From positions 1 to 12,992 of the forward strand of contig CAZVEV010000167.1 in the NCBI GenBank assembly GCA_964625865.1: a DNA stretch of 12,992 bases. The letters are read 5' to 3'. The notes below the pieces were generated by a model that saw nothing but the letters and a program-made list of their open reading frames with translations, did no database searches and was not told the DNA's origin. Within the stretch, counting starts at the first letter, position 1, and each line of letters opens with the position of its first letter. Below are positions 7,422-12,992 of this stretch, in pieces. Position numbers and translations under genes: made by a program. Source of the DNA: CAZVEV01 sp964625865. GTDB lineage: Bacteria > Planctomycetota > Phycisphaerae > SM23-33.

Positions 7422-7576
7422 AATTTACGATTTTAGATTGTAGATTGTAGATTGCTCGTCTTGCACATTTCAACTGCTGATCGGGAGGCGAGGTTCAAGC
7501 GTGCGGCAATCCCGCACGACCTGAAGAACCGCGTCACGTCGGCGAATCTACAATCGTAAATCTAAAATCTACAATT
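7422..7576. repeat. 155-bp inverted-repeat element with heptamer arms between dhaK and dhaL
   Basis: The arms 7422-7453 and 7545-7576 match as inverted repeats at 26 of 32 positions; the mismatches fall in two blocks of three (GTA against TAC). Each arm is built of degenerate heptamers: GATTTTA/GATTGTA/GATTGTA on the left, AATCTAC/AATCGTA/AATCTAA/AATCTAC on the right. The interior folds too: CGTGCGG (7500-7506) with CCGCACG (7512-7518), flanked by GGTTC (7492-7496) with GAACC (7526-7530). The AT-rich arms contrast with the GC-rich surroundings. The right arm runs into the dhaK stop codon (7577-7575). On the operon mRNA this would be a long hairpin between the two kinase subunits; it could also be a degenerate MITE. 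Confidence 0.8.
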
Positions 7577-8576
7577 ACTTGACCGTCCAGTACGGCGTGT
7601 CGCACGGCGCGTTGAACAGGTCGATCAGTTCGTCATCCATCTTGGCCAGGAACATCTGGAACCCGCCCATTTCCTGGACCGTCAGGTACTCGCCGACCAT
7701 GGAACACGCAACCTCGACGCCGGTTCCTTCCAGAACCTTCCGCGCCGCACGGTAGATGATGAACATCTCCATGTGCGTGGTGGCGCCCGAGCCGTTGACC
7801 ATCAGCAGGACCTTGTCGCCGGCCGCGGCCCCGACGGCCAGTGCAAGCCGCTCGACCATCGCCTTGGCGGTCTCGTCTGCGGTCATGATCTTGCACGGTC
7901 CCGTGCCGGCCTCGCCGTGCTGACCCATGCCGATTTCCATCTCGTCGTCGGCGATTTCGGCAATCTCGGCGCCGTTCTGCGGGTGGGTCGCGGTCTTCAT
8001 TGCCACCGCCAGGGTGGCCATGTTGTCGTTGAAGCGCTCGGCGAGGGCGTAGACTTCGTCGAGGCTCTTGCCGGCTTCCGAGGCGGCGCCGGCGATCTTG
8101 TACAGGGGCACGCAGCCGACCAGGCCGCGACGGTCCTCGATGGGGGCGTCGGCGCCGGGGGCGATGTCTTCGTGCGTCAGGATCATACGGACGTTGAGGC
8201 CGGCTTCTTTGGCCATCTCCATCGCGAGATTGCCGTTCAGCACGTCGCCGGCGTGGTTCAGCACGACGAACAGGATGCCCGCCGGGCGATCCAGGATCTT
8301 CATCGCTTCAAAGACCTTCGGCCCGTTGGGGGCCGCAAAAATGTCGCCCACGACGCTGATGTCGATCATGCCCTCGCCCACGAACGCCTGGAGGGCCGGC
8401 TCGTGCCCCGCCCCGCCGAGGGTCAGGATCGCGACCTTGTCTTCGGCCTTCGGCTTGGCGGCACAGACCAGCTTGTCGCTGACGAGCGTGATCTTATCAG
8501 CAAAGGCCGTGCACAGCCCGTCCAGAAGTTCCGCGGTCAGGTCATTCGGGTCATTGATGAACTTTTTCATAGCCAT
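7575..8576 (-). CDS. dhaK: Dihydroxyacetone-kinase-type substrate-binding subunit DhaK
   Basis: This encodes 333 residues. Key positions align with E. coli DhaK at a constant offset of two: H58 in GGAGHEP, D111 in NHAGD, and H220 in GMGQHGEAG, the histidine that binds the carbonyl of the substrate covalently in DhaK. All three catalytic residues are thus kept, although the surrounding motifs are diverged (GGAGHEP instead of the usual GGGSGHEP; NHAGD instead of NYTGD). It is about 20 residues shorter than E. coli DhaK. ATG 8576 has AAAGG eight bases upstream; a second in-frame ATG two codons later is less well placed. It is the first gene of the operon with a strong predicted promoter. DhaK relatives phosphorylate dihydroxyacetone or short ketoses such as erythrulose; the diverged motifs and the neighbours favour a ketose other than DHA, which is inference. 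Confidence 0.94.
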   Translation of the reverse strand: MAMKKFINDPNDLTAELLDGLCTAFADKITLVSDKLVCAAKPKAEDKVAILTLGGAGHEPALQAFVGEGMIDISVVGDIFAAPNGPKVFEAMKILDRPAGILFVVLNHAGDVLNGNLAMEMAKEAGLNVRMILTHEDIAPGADAPIEDRRGLVGCVPLYKIAGAASEAGKSLDEVYALAERFNDNMATLAVAMKTATHPQNGAEIAEIADDEMEIGMGQHGEAGTGPCKIMTADETAKAMVERLALAVGAAAGDKVLLMVNGSGATTHMEMFIIYRAARKVLEGTGVEVACSMVGEYLTVQEMGGFQMFLAKMDDELIDLFNAPCDTPYWTVK

Positions 8577-8642
8577 GGAGTTCGCCTTTCCGGTTAAGTG
8601 TTGTTATTCGATACCACCTGAATTAACGTAATGCGAGTTGAG

Positions 8643-8671
8643 CTTATATGCTTTCGGCGCCGCCGCGTCAA
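8643..8671 (-). promoter_or_regulatory. Near-consensus sigma70-type promoter of the dhaKL-lsrF operon
   Basis: On the minus strand, -35 TTGACG (8671-8666) and -10 TATAAG (8648-8643) are separated by exactly 17 bases, each matching consensus in five of six positions. Transcription would begin near 8636, about 60 bases before the dhaK ATG. The left octamer array ends about ten bases upstream of the -35, where an activator or the RNA polymerase alpha subunit would sit. Confidence 0.7.
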
Positions 8672-8680
8672 GACCAATAT

Positions 8681-8725
8681 GGGTTGACTTGTTAACTGGT
8701 TGACTGGTTGACTGGTTGACTGGTT
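8681..8725. repeat. Left octamer tandem array (dhaK side)
   Basis: Five units of 8 bp run from 8683 to 8725: GTTGACTT, GTTAACTG and three perfect GTTGACTG, followed by a partial unit. The array lies directly upstream of the dhaK promoter. Bases 8681-8715 pair with 8852-8886 of the right array at 30 of 35 positions, so the two arrays are mirror images across the divergent spacer. Confidence 0.85.
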
Positions 8726-8796
8726 CATGCGTGCGGCGCGCTGACTCGTACGGCGCACAACGTATTGCACGCGGGACGAACAGCCAATCCCTTCCG

Positions 8797-8814
8797 CGTG
8801 CAACGAGTTGCACG
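8797..8814. promoter_or_regulatory. Perfect dyad, candidate operator in the divergent spacer
   Basis: CGTGCAA - CGAG - TTGCACG is a perfect seven-base dyad with a four-base spacer. A further TTGCACGCGG at 8765-8774 is the inverted repeat of CCGCGTGCAA at 8794-8803, so three half-sites lie within 50 bases. The position, midway between divergent operons and inside the mirrored octamer arrays, suits a regulator site. No regulator gene is present in the window. I found no convincing plus-strand promoter for the cupin gene here. Confidence 0.5.
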
Positions 8815-8851
8815 CCCTACACGTGGCGCCCCGCGTCACCTCTTGTCGTTC

Positions 8852-8892
8852 CCAGTTAACCAGTCAACGAGTCAACCAGTTAACCCGTCAGG
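8852..8892. repeat. Right octamer tandem array (cupin side)
   Basis: The units are CAGTTAAC, CAGTCAAC, GAGTCAAC and CAGTTAAC (8853-8884), then a degenerate CCGTCAGG (8885-8892). They are the reverse complement of the left array's units. The last unit overlaps the ribosome site AGGAG (8890-8894) of the cupin gene, so changes in unit number would move sequence immediately 5' of that site. Confidence 0.85.
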
Positions 8893-8901
8893 AGCACGAC
8901 C

Positions 8902-9471
8902 GTGACATTGCAGAACGCTGACTTCTACGACGCTGAGGGCACCTTTCTGGGCGAGAAGGCCCGGCAGGCCTACTACGAGATGATGGAGCGCTTCGGCTAT
9001 CCGATTGTCCCGCGCCTCAAGGGCGAGGAGTTCTGGGCCATCGACTTCGGGCTCGGCGATTTCGTGAACGTCGGCATGGCGGGGATGTTCTGGGTCAACG
9101 ACGAGACGTACAAGTACTTCGGACACGAGATCTACCTCCTGCCTGGGCAGATGATCGTCGAGCACGGGCACGTGCAGGCCGGGCCCGTGCCGCCCAAGAT
9201 GGAATCATGGCATGTCAGGCACGGGATGATCTACACGTTCAGCGAGGGCGACGAGACAACCCCCTGTCCCGTCCAGACGCCCGCCAGCCAGGCCGACTTC
9301 ATCACCGTCAGGCACGTCAAGGCCGTCCAGGAAGGCCAGATCGACGCCCTGAACCGCCCGACGGCTATGCATTTCATGATCGGCGGACCCGACGGGGCCA
9401 TCGTCACCGAATACGCCAACTTCCACGACAACGCCGCCCTGCGATTCACCAACCCCGGCGTGCAGTTCTGA
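8902..9471 (+). CDS. Cupin-fold sugar isomerase, D-lyxose-isomerase-like
   Basis: This encodes 189 residues starting at GTG 8902, seven bases after AGGAG. The central and C-terminal parts resemble D-lyxose isomerases (YdaE-type cupins): FGLGDFVNVGMAGMFWVN, then LLPGQMIVEHGHVQ, KMESWHVRHGMIY, EGDETTP, and GGPDGAIVTEYANFHDNAALRFTNP. Probable metal ligands are H88 and H90 (HxH), E101 and H157. The family interconverts D-lyxose/D-xylulose or D-mannose/D-fructose. The first 40 residues form an extra helical segment seen in only some family members. It is transcribed divergently from dhaK across a shared control region and followed by the VOC gene, so it probably supplies the ketose used by the kinase pair. 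The exact sugar cannot be read from sequence. Confidence 0.85.
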   Translation: MTLQNADFYDAEGTFLGEKARQAYYEMMERFGYPIVPRLKGEEFWAIDFGLGDFVNVGMAGMFWVNDETYKYFGHEIYLLPGQMIVEHGHVQAGPVPPKMESWHVRHGMIYTFSEGDETTPCPVQTPASQADFITVRHVKAVQEGQIDALNRPTAMHFMIGGPDGAIVTEYANFHDNAALRFTNPGVQF

Positions 9472-9484
9472 CGCAGTTGTCTTG

Positions 9485-9509
9485 AACCTTCAACCTTCAA
9501 CCTTCAACC
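9485..9509 (+). repeat. Heptamer tandem array before the VOC gene
   Basis: AACCTTC is repeated three times perfectly, plus a partial AACC, ending 24 bases before the ATG. Unlike the arrays elsewhere in this locus it has no mirrored partner nearby. Confidence 0.8.
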
Positions 9510-9533
9510 AGACAGACACGAAAGGACATACCC

Positions 9534-9845
9534 ATGGAATTCCACCACATCGGCATCCCGACCCAGACGCAGCGCGAAGGCGAGACCTACCTCGAAGGGG
9601 CCAAGCTCTACGTCACCGACGCCGAGGCCAACCCCTACCGGATCGAGTGGCTGCGGTTCGAAGAGGGCAGCCCCATGCCTGAGCAGCTCCAGACGACGCC
9701 CCACATCTCGTTCGTGGTCGACGACATGGACGCCGCCCTCGACGGCCAGGACATCCTCATCGAGCCGTTCGAGCCGATGGAAGGCGTGACGGTGGCCTTC
9801 ATCATGCACGACGGGGCCCCCGTCGAATTCATGAAGATGGGCTGA
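9534..9845 (+). CDS. Short VOC-superfamily (glyoxalase-fold) protein
   Basis: This encodes 103 residues, short for the fold (commonly 120-140 per two-module domain), but both halves are visible. Module 1 begins HHIGIP and ends YRIEWLRF; module 2 begins TTPHISFVVDD and ends APVEFMKMG. The four metal positions expected in VOC enzymes are all filled: H5, E38, H57 and E98. VOC proteins act on enolisable or oxo substrates (glyoxalase I, epimerases, isomerases, dioxygenases). ATG 9534 has AAAGGA seven bases upstream, and the gene lies 62 bases after the cupin stop, so they are probably co-transcribed. A role in isomerising or detoxifying an oxo-sugar or aldehyde of the neighbouring pathway is inference. 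Confidence 0.82.
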   Translation: MEFHHIGIPTQTQREGETYLEGAKLYVTDAEANPYRIEWLRFEEGSPMPEQLQTTPHISFVVDDMDAALDGQDILIEPFEPMEGVTVAFIMHDGAPVEFMKMG

Positions 9846-9892
9846 TTCAACGAAGCGCAGCGCGTTCTGACAGAGACGGCGCCCCGCAACGA

Positions 9893-10040
9893 GACAGGCA
9901 AACGCCCACAGGTTCCCGCCTGGGGGGTATCGGCGAGTGAGAACACGTCATGTTCGCGGATTCGTTTGCAGGATCCCGTTCCGCAGACGGGAGTGATCTG
10001 TAATCGCTGACACCCGACAGGTGGAACCTGTGGGCGTTTG
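9893..10040. repeat. Inverted-repeat element built from the dispersed hairpin repeat (copies 2 and 3)
   Basis: Copy 2 (9893-9941) is in the same orientation as the repeat at 1613. Copy 3 is inverted, with a perfect 18-base match (9899-9916 against 10023-10040). With a one-base offset the similarity extends inward, giving arms of about 38 and 37 bases (9899-9936, 10004-10040). Between them is a small hairpin, CCCGT with ACGGG. The element fills most of the 221-base gap between the VOC stop and the beta-helix ATG, ending 26 bases before that ATG. No convincing promoter was found in the gap. Confidence 0.8.
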
Positions 10041-10066
10041 GGTACTCCGCGGGAACTGGAGAGATC

Positions 10067-12367
10067 ATGAAGCATTGCGTCTCTATCGGATGGTGTGCCC
10101 TGTGGGCGCTGCTTGTGGCGACGGCAAGCCCTGTCGCCGCACGATACGTCTACGTGGCCCGTGACGGGAACGACGCGGGTCCCGGCGAGGAGGGCAAACC
10201 GTTTCGCACGCTGGGCAAGGCCGCCAGTGTTATGGCCCCCGGTGACACCTGCATCGTTTTCAAGGGGCTCTATTATGAAACCGTCCGCCCGCCGTCGGGC
10301 GAGGCGGGCAAGCCCGTGACGTTCCGGGCTGCGAGCGGGCAGGATGTGACCGTCTGCGGGACAGCCCCTGTGACCGGCTGGCGAAAGGTCGGCGACGGGC
10401 TGTGGCGGGCGAAGGCCGACTTGAAACTCGGCAAGAACAACCAGGTGTTCTTCGACGGCAAGCCCGTTGACGAGGCCCGCTGGCCCAACACCGCCGACAC
10501 CGACGGGCTGACGCCCGAGGCCGCGACGTTTCGCAAAGGCAGCGGCGGGACGATCATCTGCAAGGCCTTCCCGGCCGGGTGGACCGGCAAGGACGTGGCG
10601 GGCGCGGTCGTCTGGGCGCTGGCCGGCTCGCGATGGACCAGTTGGACCTCGACGGTCACCGGCTACGACGCCAAGACCCGCACGCTGAAGTTCAAGACGA
10701 TCGACAGCGGAATGCAGCGGCACATGAACCCGTCCCGCGGCGGGATGGTCTACGTCTCCGGCAGGCGTATCTTCCTCGACGCCCCGAACGAGTGGTATTA
10801 CGACAAGGCCGCCAAGGCCCTGTACCTCCTCCCCCCCGCCGGGGCCGACCCGAACACGCACCTCGTCGCGGCCAAGGTTCGGCGCCTCGCGTTTGACCTG
10901 AGCAAGCGGGCGCACGTCCGGCTGATCGGCATCAACGTGCGGGCGGCGACGCTGGACCTCAGCGGCGCCGAGCACTGCCTCGTCCAAGGCGCCCGCATGC
11001 GATACATCTCGCACACCCGCGGCGGACGGACAAGCTGGGGCATCAACGAGCCGTCGGGCATCGTCGTCACCGGCAGCGGCAACGTCGTGCGCGACTGCGA
11101 GATCGCCTGGTCGGTCGCCGACGGCGTGAAGATCGGCGGGCGACGCAACGCCCTGGTCAATTGTCACATCCACCACATCGACACCATCGGCTGCTACGGC
11201 ACGCCGGTCAAGCTCTCGGGCATCGAGCACCTCGTCAGCCACAACACCATCCACGACGCCGGGCGCGACTGCATGCAGCCGAGCGGGCAGCGTCACCTGA
11301 TCCAGTACAACAACGTCTACCGCCCCGGGCGGATCGCGTGGGACCTGGCGCCGCTGTACGTCGCCGGCTGTGACTCCGGCGGGACCGAAATCCGCTACAA
11401 CTGGTTCCACGACAACCTCGCCGGGCACGTCCGCTGCGGGCTGTATCTCGACAACTACACGCACAACTTCCTGGTCCACCACAACGTCATGTGGAACACG
11501 CGCGGCGACGAACTTCGCCTCAACACGCCGTCCGGCTGCAACGTGATCGTCAACAACACGATCCTGGGCAATCTCGGGCGCTGGGGGCGCTGGAAGACCG
11601 ACCGGATGGCCGGCGACATGCTGATCAACAACCTCATCGCGGGCCAGATCAAGCCGCACGCCGACTACGTCAAATCGCACAACCTCACCGGCGTCAAGGG
11701 GCTGACGCTGAAGACCTTCACCACGCCGCCGGCCGCCGCCGTCAACGCCGGAGGATTCGTCGACGGCGTGACGGTCTCCCGCCCGGGCAAGGCGCCGGAC
11801 GTCGGCGCCTACGAGGCCGGCCGACCCGCCTGGAAACCCGGCCACGACTTCGCCAACCCGCCCAAGCCCACCTACGCGCTGACCCGCACGCACCTGCGGA
11901 ACCACCTGAAAAACGCCTGTTTCGAGGACTCCCGTTACGACCCGCGCCGCAAGGCCGACCCGCTGGCCCCCTGGCAGGCCACCGGCGCCAAGACCGCCCG
12001 GGTCGTCCACGCAAGCGGCTTTACCGACAGCTACAACACCCGCACCTCGATCCACGCCAACAGCGTCCACCTGACCGGCCCGCGCGACAGCGGCATCGCC
12101 CAGACCGTCGCGACGCTGCGCCCCCGCACCCGTTACGCCTTCTGGGCCCTGGTCAACCTCACAGGCGCCGCAACAGTCCGCCTGACCGTCGAGCCCCGCG
12201 GCAGGAAGCCCGTCAGCACGACGACAAAGGCCAAGCAGTGGCACCTGGTCAGGGTCGAGTTCGCCACCGGCGCCAAGGCCGCCGCGACGGTCCGCATCAC
12301 CAAGCAGGGCTCCGGAACCGCCCATATCGACGACACCGCCGTGATGTACGTATCCAAGGGCCCGTGA
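10067..12367 (+). CDS. Secreted right-handed parallel beta-helix protein with C-terminal carbohydrate-binding-like module
   Basis: This encodes 766 residues. ATG 10067 follows GGAG by six bases and opens a signal peptide with probable cleavage after SPVAA (residue 25). Residues about 27-85 match the opening of DUF1565/pectate-lyase-9-like beta-helix proteins (YVARDGNDAGPG, FRTLGKAASVMAPGDTCIV, GLYYETV). From about residue 290 to 545 short repeats typical of parallel beta-helix coils follow (VRDCEIAWSVADGVKIGG, ALVNCHIHHID, EHLVSHNTIHDAG, TEIRYNWFHDN, FLVHHNVMWNT). Residues about 613-762 resemble a CBM4/9-type sandwich (NACFEDSR, GIAQTVATLRPRTRYAFWALV, VRVEF, AHIDDTAVMYV). Such proteins are usually polysaccharide lyases, glycosidases or epimerases acting outside the cell. 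I cannot assign catalytic residues. It is likely to feed sugars to, or be independent of, the neighbouring pathway; it is separated from it by an inverted-repeat element. Confidence 0.92.
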   Translation: MKHCVSIGWCALWALLVATASPVAARYVYVARDGNDAGPGEEGKPFRTLGKAASVMAPGDTCIVFKGLYYETVRPPSGEAGKPVTFRAASGQDVTVCGTAPVTGWRKVGDGLWRAKADLKLGKNNQVFFDGKPVDEARWPNTADTDGLTPEAATFRKGSGGTIICKAFPAGWTGKDVAGAVVWALAGSRWTSWTSTVTGYDAKTRTLKFKTIDSGMQRHMNPSRGGMVYVSGRRIFLDAPNEWYYDKAAKALYLLPPAGADPNTHLVAAKVRRLAFDLSKRAHVRLIGINVRAATLDLSGAEHCLVQGARMRYISHTRGGRTSWGINEPSGIVVTGSGNVVRDCEIAWSVADGVKIGGRRNALVNCHIHHIDTIGCYGTPVKLSGIEHLVSHNTIHDAGRDCMQPSGQRHLIQYNNVYRPGRIAWDLAPLYVAGCDSGGTEIRYNWFHDNLAGHVRCGLYLDNYTHNFLVHHNVMWNTRGDELRLNTPSGCNVIVNNTILGNLGRWGRWKTDRMAGDMLINNLIAGQIKPHADYVKSHNLTGVKGLTLKTFTTPPAAAVNAGGFVDGVTVSRPGKAPDVGAYEAGRPAWKPGHDFANPPKPTYALTRTHLRNHLKNACFEDSRYDPRRKADPLAPWQATGAKTARVVHASGFTDSYNTRTSIHANSVHLTGPRDSGIAQTVATLRPRTRYAFWALVNLTGAATVRLTVEPRGRKPVSTTTKAKQWHLVRVEFATGAKAAATVRITKQGSGTAHIDDTAVMYVSKGP

Positions 12368-12550
12368 CGCCCCGCGCGGGCAACGTTCTCACGTTCTTAA
12401 GAACGTCGGAATGTCATGCCTGAGCCCCGCGTACCGCGCGTGGGACATTCTCACATTCTTAAGAATGTTGGAATGTCGCGACTGAGGCCCGCATCCCGCG
12501 CGTGGGACATTCTCACATTCTTAAGAACGTTGGAATGTCGCGACTGGTGC
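12365..12550. repeat. Three phased 62-bp tandem repeats, each with a palindrome centred on TTAA
   Basis: The TTAA centres are at 12397, 12459 and 12521, exactly 62 bases apart. The first unit begins at the stop codon of the beta-helix gene. Unit 2 carries GACATTC-TC-ACATTCTTAAGAATGT-TG-GAATGTC as a nested dyad. In unit 1 the inner arms read ACGTTC/GAACGT, a base pair changed on both sides so that pairing is kept. Unit 3 is intermediate (ACATTC/GAACGT). Units 2 and 3 are nearly identical; unit 1 is more diverged at its left end. The first copy could serve as the gene's terminator hairpin, though no U-tract follows. Confidence 0.9.
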
Positions 12551-12554
12551 CGAC

Positions 12555-12688
12555 GGCCGGCGGGGTGGGGGCTGAGGCCCCACGCCGGCCAAGGGCGGCC
12601 AAGGCGTCTGGCCGCCCTCGGCCGACGAAAACGGTGTCTGCCCCCACCCGGGGTCCGATCGTCGCTGAGGCCGCGGCCTACGCGACGA
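12555..12688. repeat. Cluster of three strong GC hairpins
   Basis: First, GGCCGGCG (12555-12562) pairs with CGCCGGCC (12583-12590), with further pairing inside. Second, 12587-12601 pairs with 12609-12623 at 14 of 15 positions around a seven-base loop, sharing GGCC with the first. Third, TCGTCGC - TG - AGGCCGCGGCCT - AC - GCGACGA (12659-12688) is a 30-base nearly perfect palindrome. The segment is non-coding as far as can be seen; frames through it are Arg/Pro-rich and unlike the real genes. Confidence 0.7.
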
Positions 12689-12824
12689 CAGGACCCTTCC
12701 AAGAGCAAAACGGTCGTCTTCGACCACGGATGATGTGGCAAGGGGCTTGGCCGCCTTTGGCCCCGATGCCGCGAACGAGACCCTGACGACCCCGACGGGT
12801 TGCATTCAATCGGAGCGTGAGCAC
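12689..12824. other. Gene-free stretch
   Basis: I see no gene, promoter or clear repeat here, apart from GGGGCTTGGCCGCC near 12740-12755, which echoes the hairpin cluster just upstream. Confidence 0.5.
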
Positions 12825-12905
12825 ATGAGACTGTCACTGATTCGGATCGCCATCGGAGCAAGCCTGCTGTTCGGCCCGGGTCGAAAGGGGGACAGTCCTT
12901 CATGA
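12825..12905 (+). pseudogene. Short orphan frame resembling the start of a secreted protein, possibly interrupted
   Basis: ATG 12825 has GGAG about 11 bases upstream and reads MRLSLIRIAIGASLLFG, like the basic and hydrophobic parts of a signal peptide. The frame then changes character (PGRKGDSPS) and stops at 12905 after 26 residues. The change coincides with GGTCGAAAGGGGGACAGTCC (12879-12898), which contains the dyad GGACAGTCC, and with a TGAGCC-TTT-GGCTCA hairpin at 12903-12917. An insertion of a repeat into the 5' end of a secreted-protein gene would explain this, but chance is also possible because the sequence ends at 12992. Confidence 0.25.
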
Positions 12906-12992
12906 GCCTTTGGCTCACCCGTAGAGTATCAGAATACAAGGACTTACGGCTGTTTCCACCCGCGAGTGTCCTTCTATTTAGGTAGCAGGCAC

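Noticed and set aside
5773..7443. Open frame (556 codons) on the plus strand opposite the lsrF-like and dhaL genes
   Set aside because: Composition is that of an antisense shadow. The minus strand encodes two complete, motif-bearing enzymes.
9635..12325. Long open frame (896 codons) on the minus strand opposite the beta-helix gene and VOC gene
   Set aside because: It crosses two well-supported plus-strand genes and an inverted-repeat spacer, and has no recognisable domain.
12365..12550. CRISPR array
   Set aside because: The 62-bp units are continuous repeats without unique spacers, and each is internally palindromic; no cas gene is present.
12451..12939. Minus-strand frame of 162 codons in the right-hand spacer
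   Set aside because: It reads through tandem palindromes and hairpins, is Arg/Pro/Ser-rich and has no ribosome site or motif.

Overview
The window is GC-rich, with uniform codon use and long gene-free spacers full of inverted repeats. The gene content fits a Planctomycetota-type bacterium, perhaps Phycisphaerae-like. It includes a secreted beta-propeller/di-haem protein of the hydrazine-synthase-alpha-like kind, a secreted parallel beta-helix protein with a C-terminal carbohydrate-binding-like module, and a radical SAM/SPASM-type protein. That taxonomic call is an inference from protein families; there is no rRNA or other marker in the window.

Layout. (1) Positions 1-1527, minus strand: a translationally coupled pair, a four-helix membrane protein followed by a radical SAM enzyme that runs off the left edge. 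(2) 1528-1797: a divergent promoter region with a dispersed hairpin repeat between the two predicted promoters. (3) 1798-4791, plus strand: a 997-residue exported HzsA-like cytochrome with two CxxCH sites and a jelly-roll-like domain placed after the second. It ends in a strong hairpin terminator. (4) 4792-5160: a convergent spacer holding a 148-bp palindrome. (5) 8576 down to 5161, minus strand: the operon dhaK - dhaL - lsrF-like aldolase - DUF1097-like membrane protein, driven by a near-consensus promoter. (6) 8577-8901: a divergent control region made of mirrored 8-bp repeat arrays around a perfect dyad. (7) 8902-9845, plus strand: a D-lyxose-isomerase-like cupin and a short VOC (glyoxalase-fold) protein. 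(8) 9846-10066: a 140-bp inverted-repeat element that reuses the hairpin repeat of region 2. (9) 10067-12367: the beta-helix protein. (10) 12368-12992: no clear gene, but three perfectly phased 62-bp palindromic repeats, a cluster of strong hairpins and a short orphan signal-peptide-like frame.

Working together. Regions 5-7 look like one divergently transcribed carbohydrate pathway. The cupin would make a ketose, the split DhaK/DhaL pair would phosphorylate it, and the LsrF-like class I aldolase/thiolase would cleave the phosphoketose to DHAP plus a two- or three-carbon product. The VOC protein and the membrane protein would be accessory. This gene combination is the best candidate in the window for an undescribed pathway. 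The second notable theme is structural: four of the spacers are built from unrelated inverted repeats with arms of about 32-38 bp, two of them made of degenerate 7- or 8-bp tandem units.
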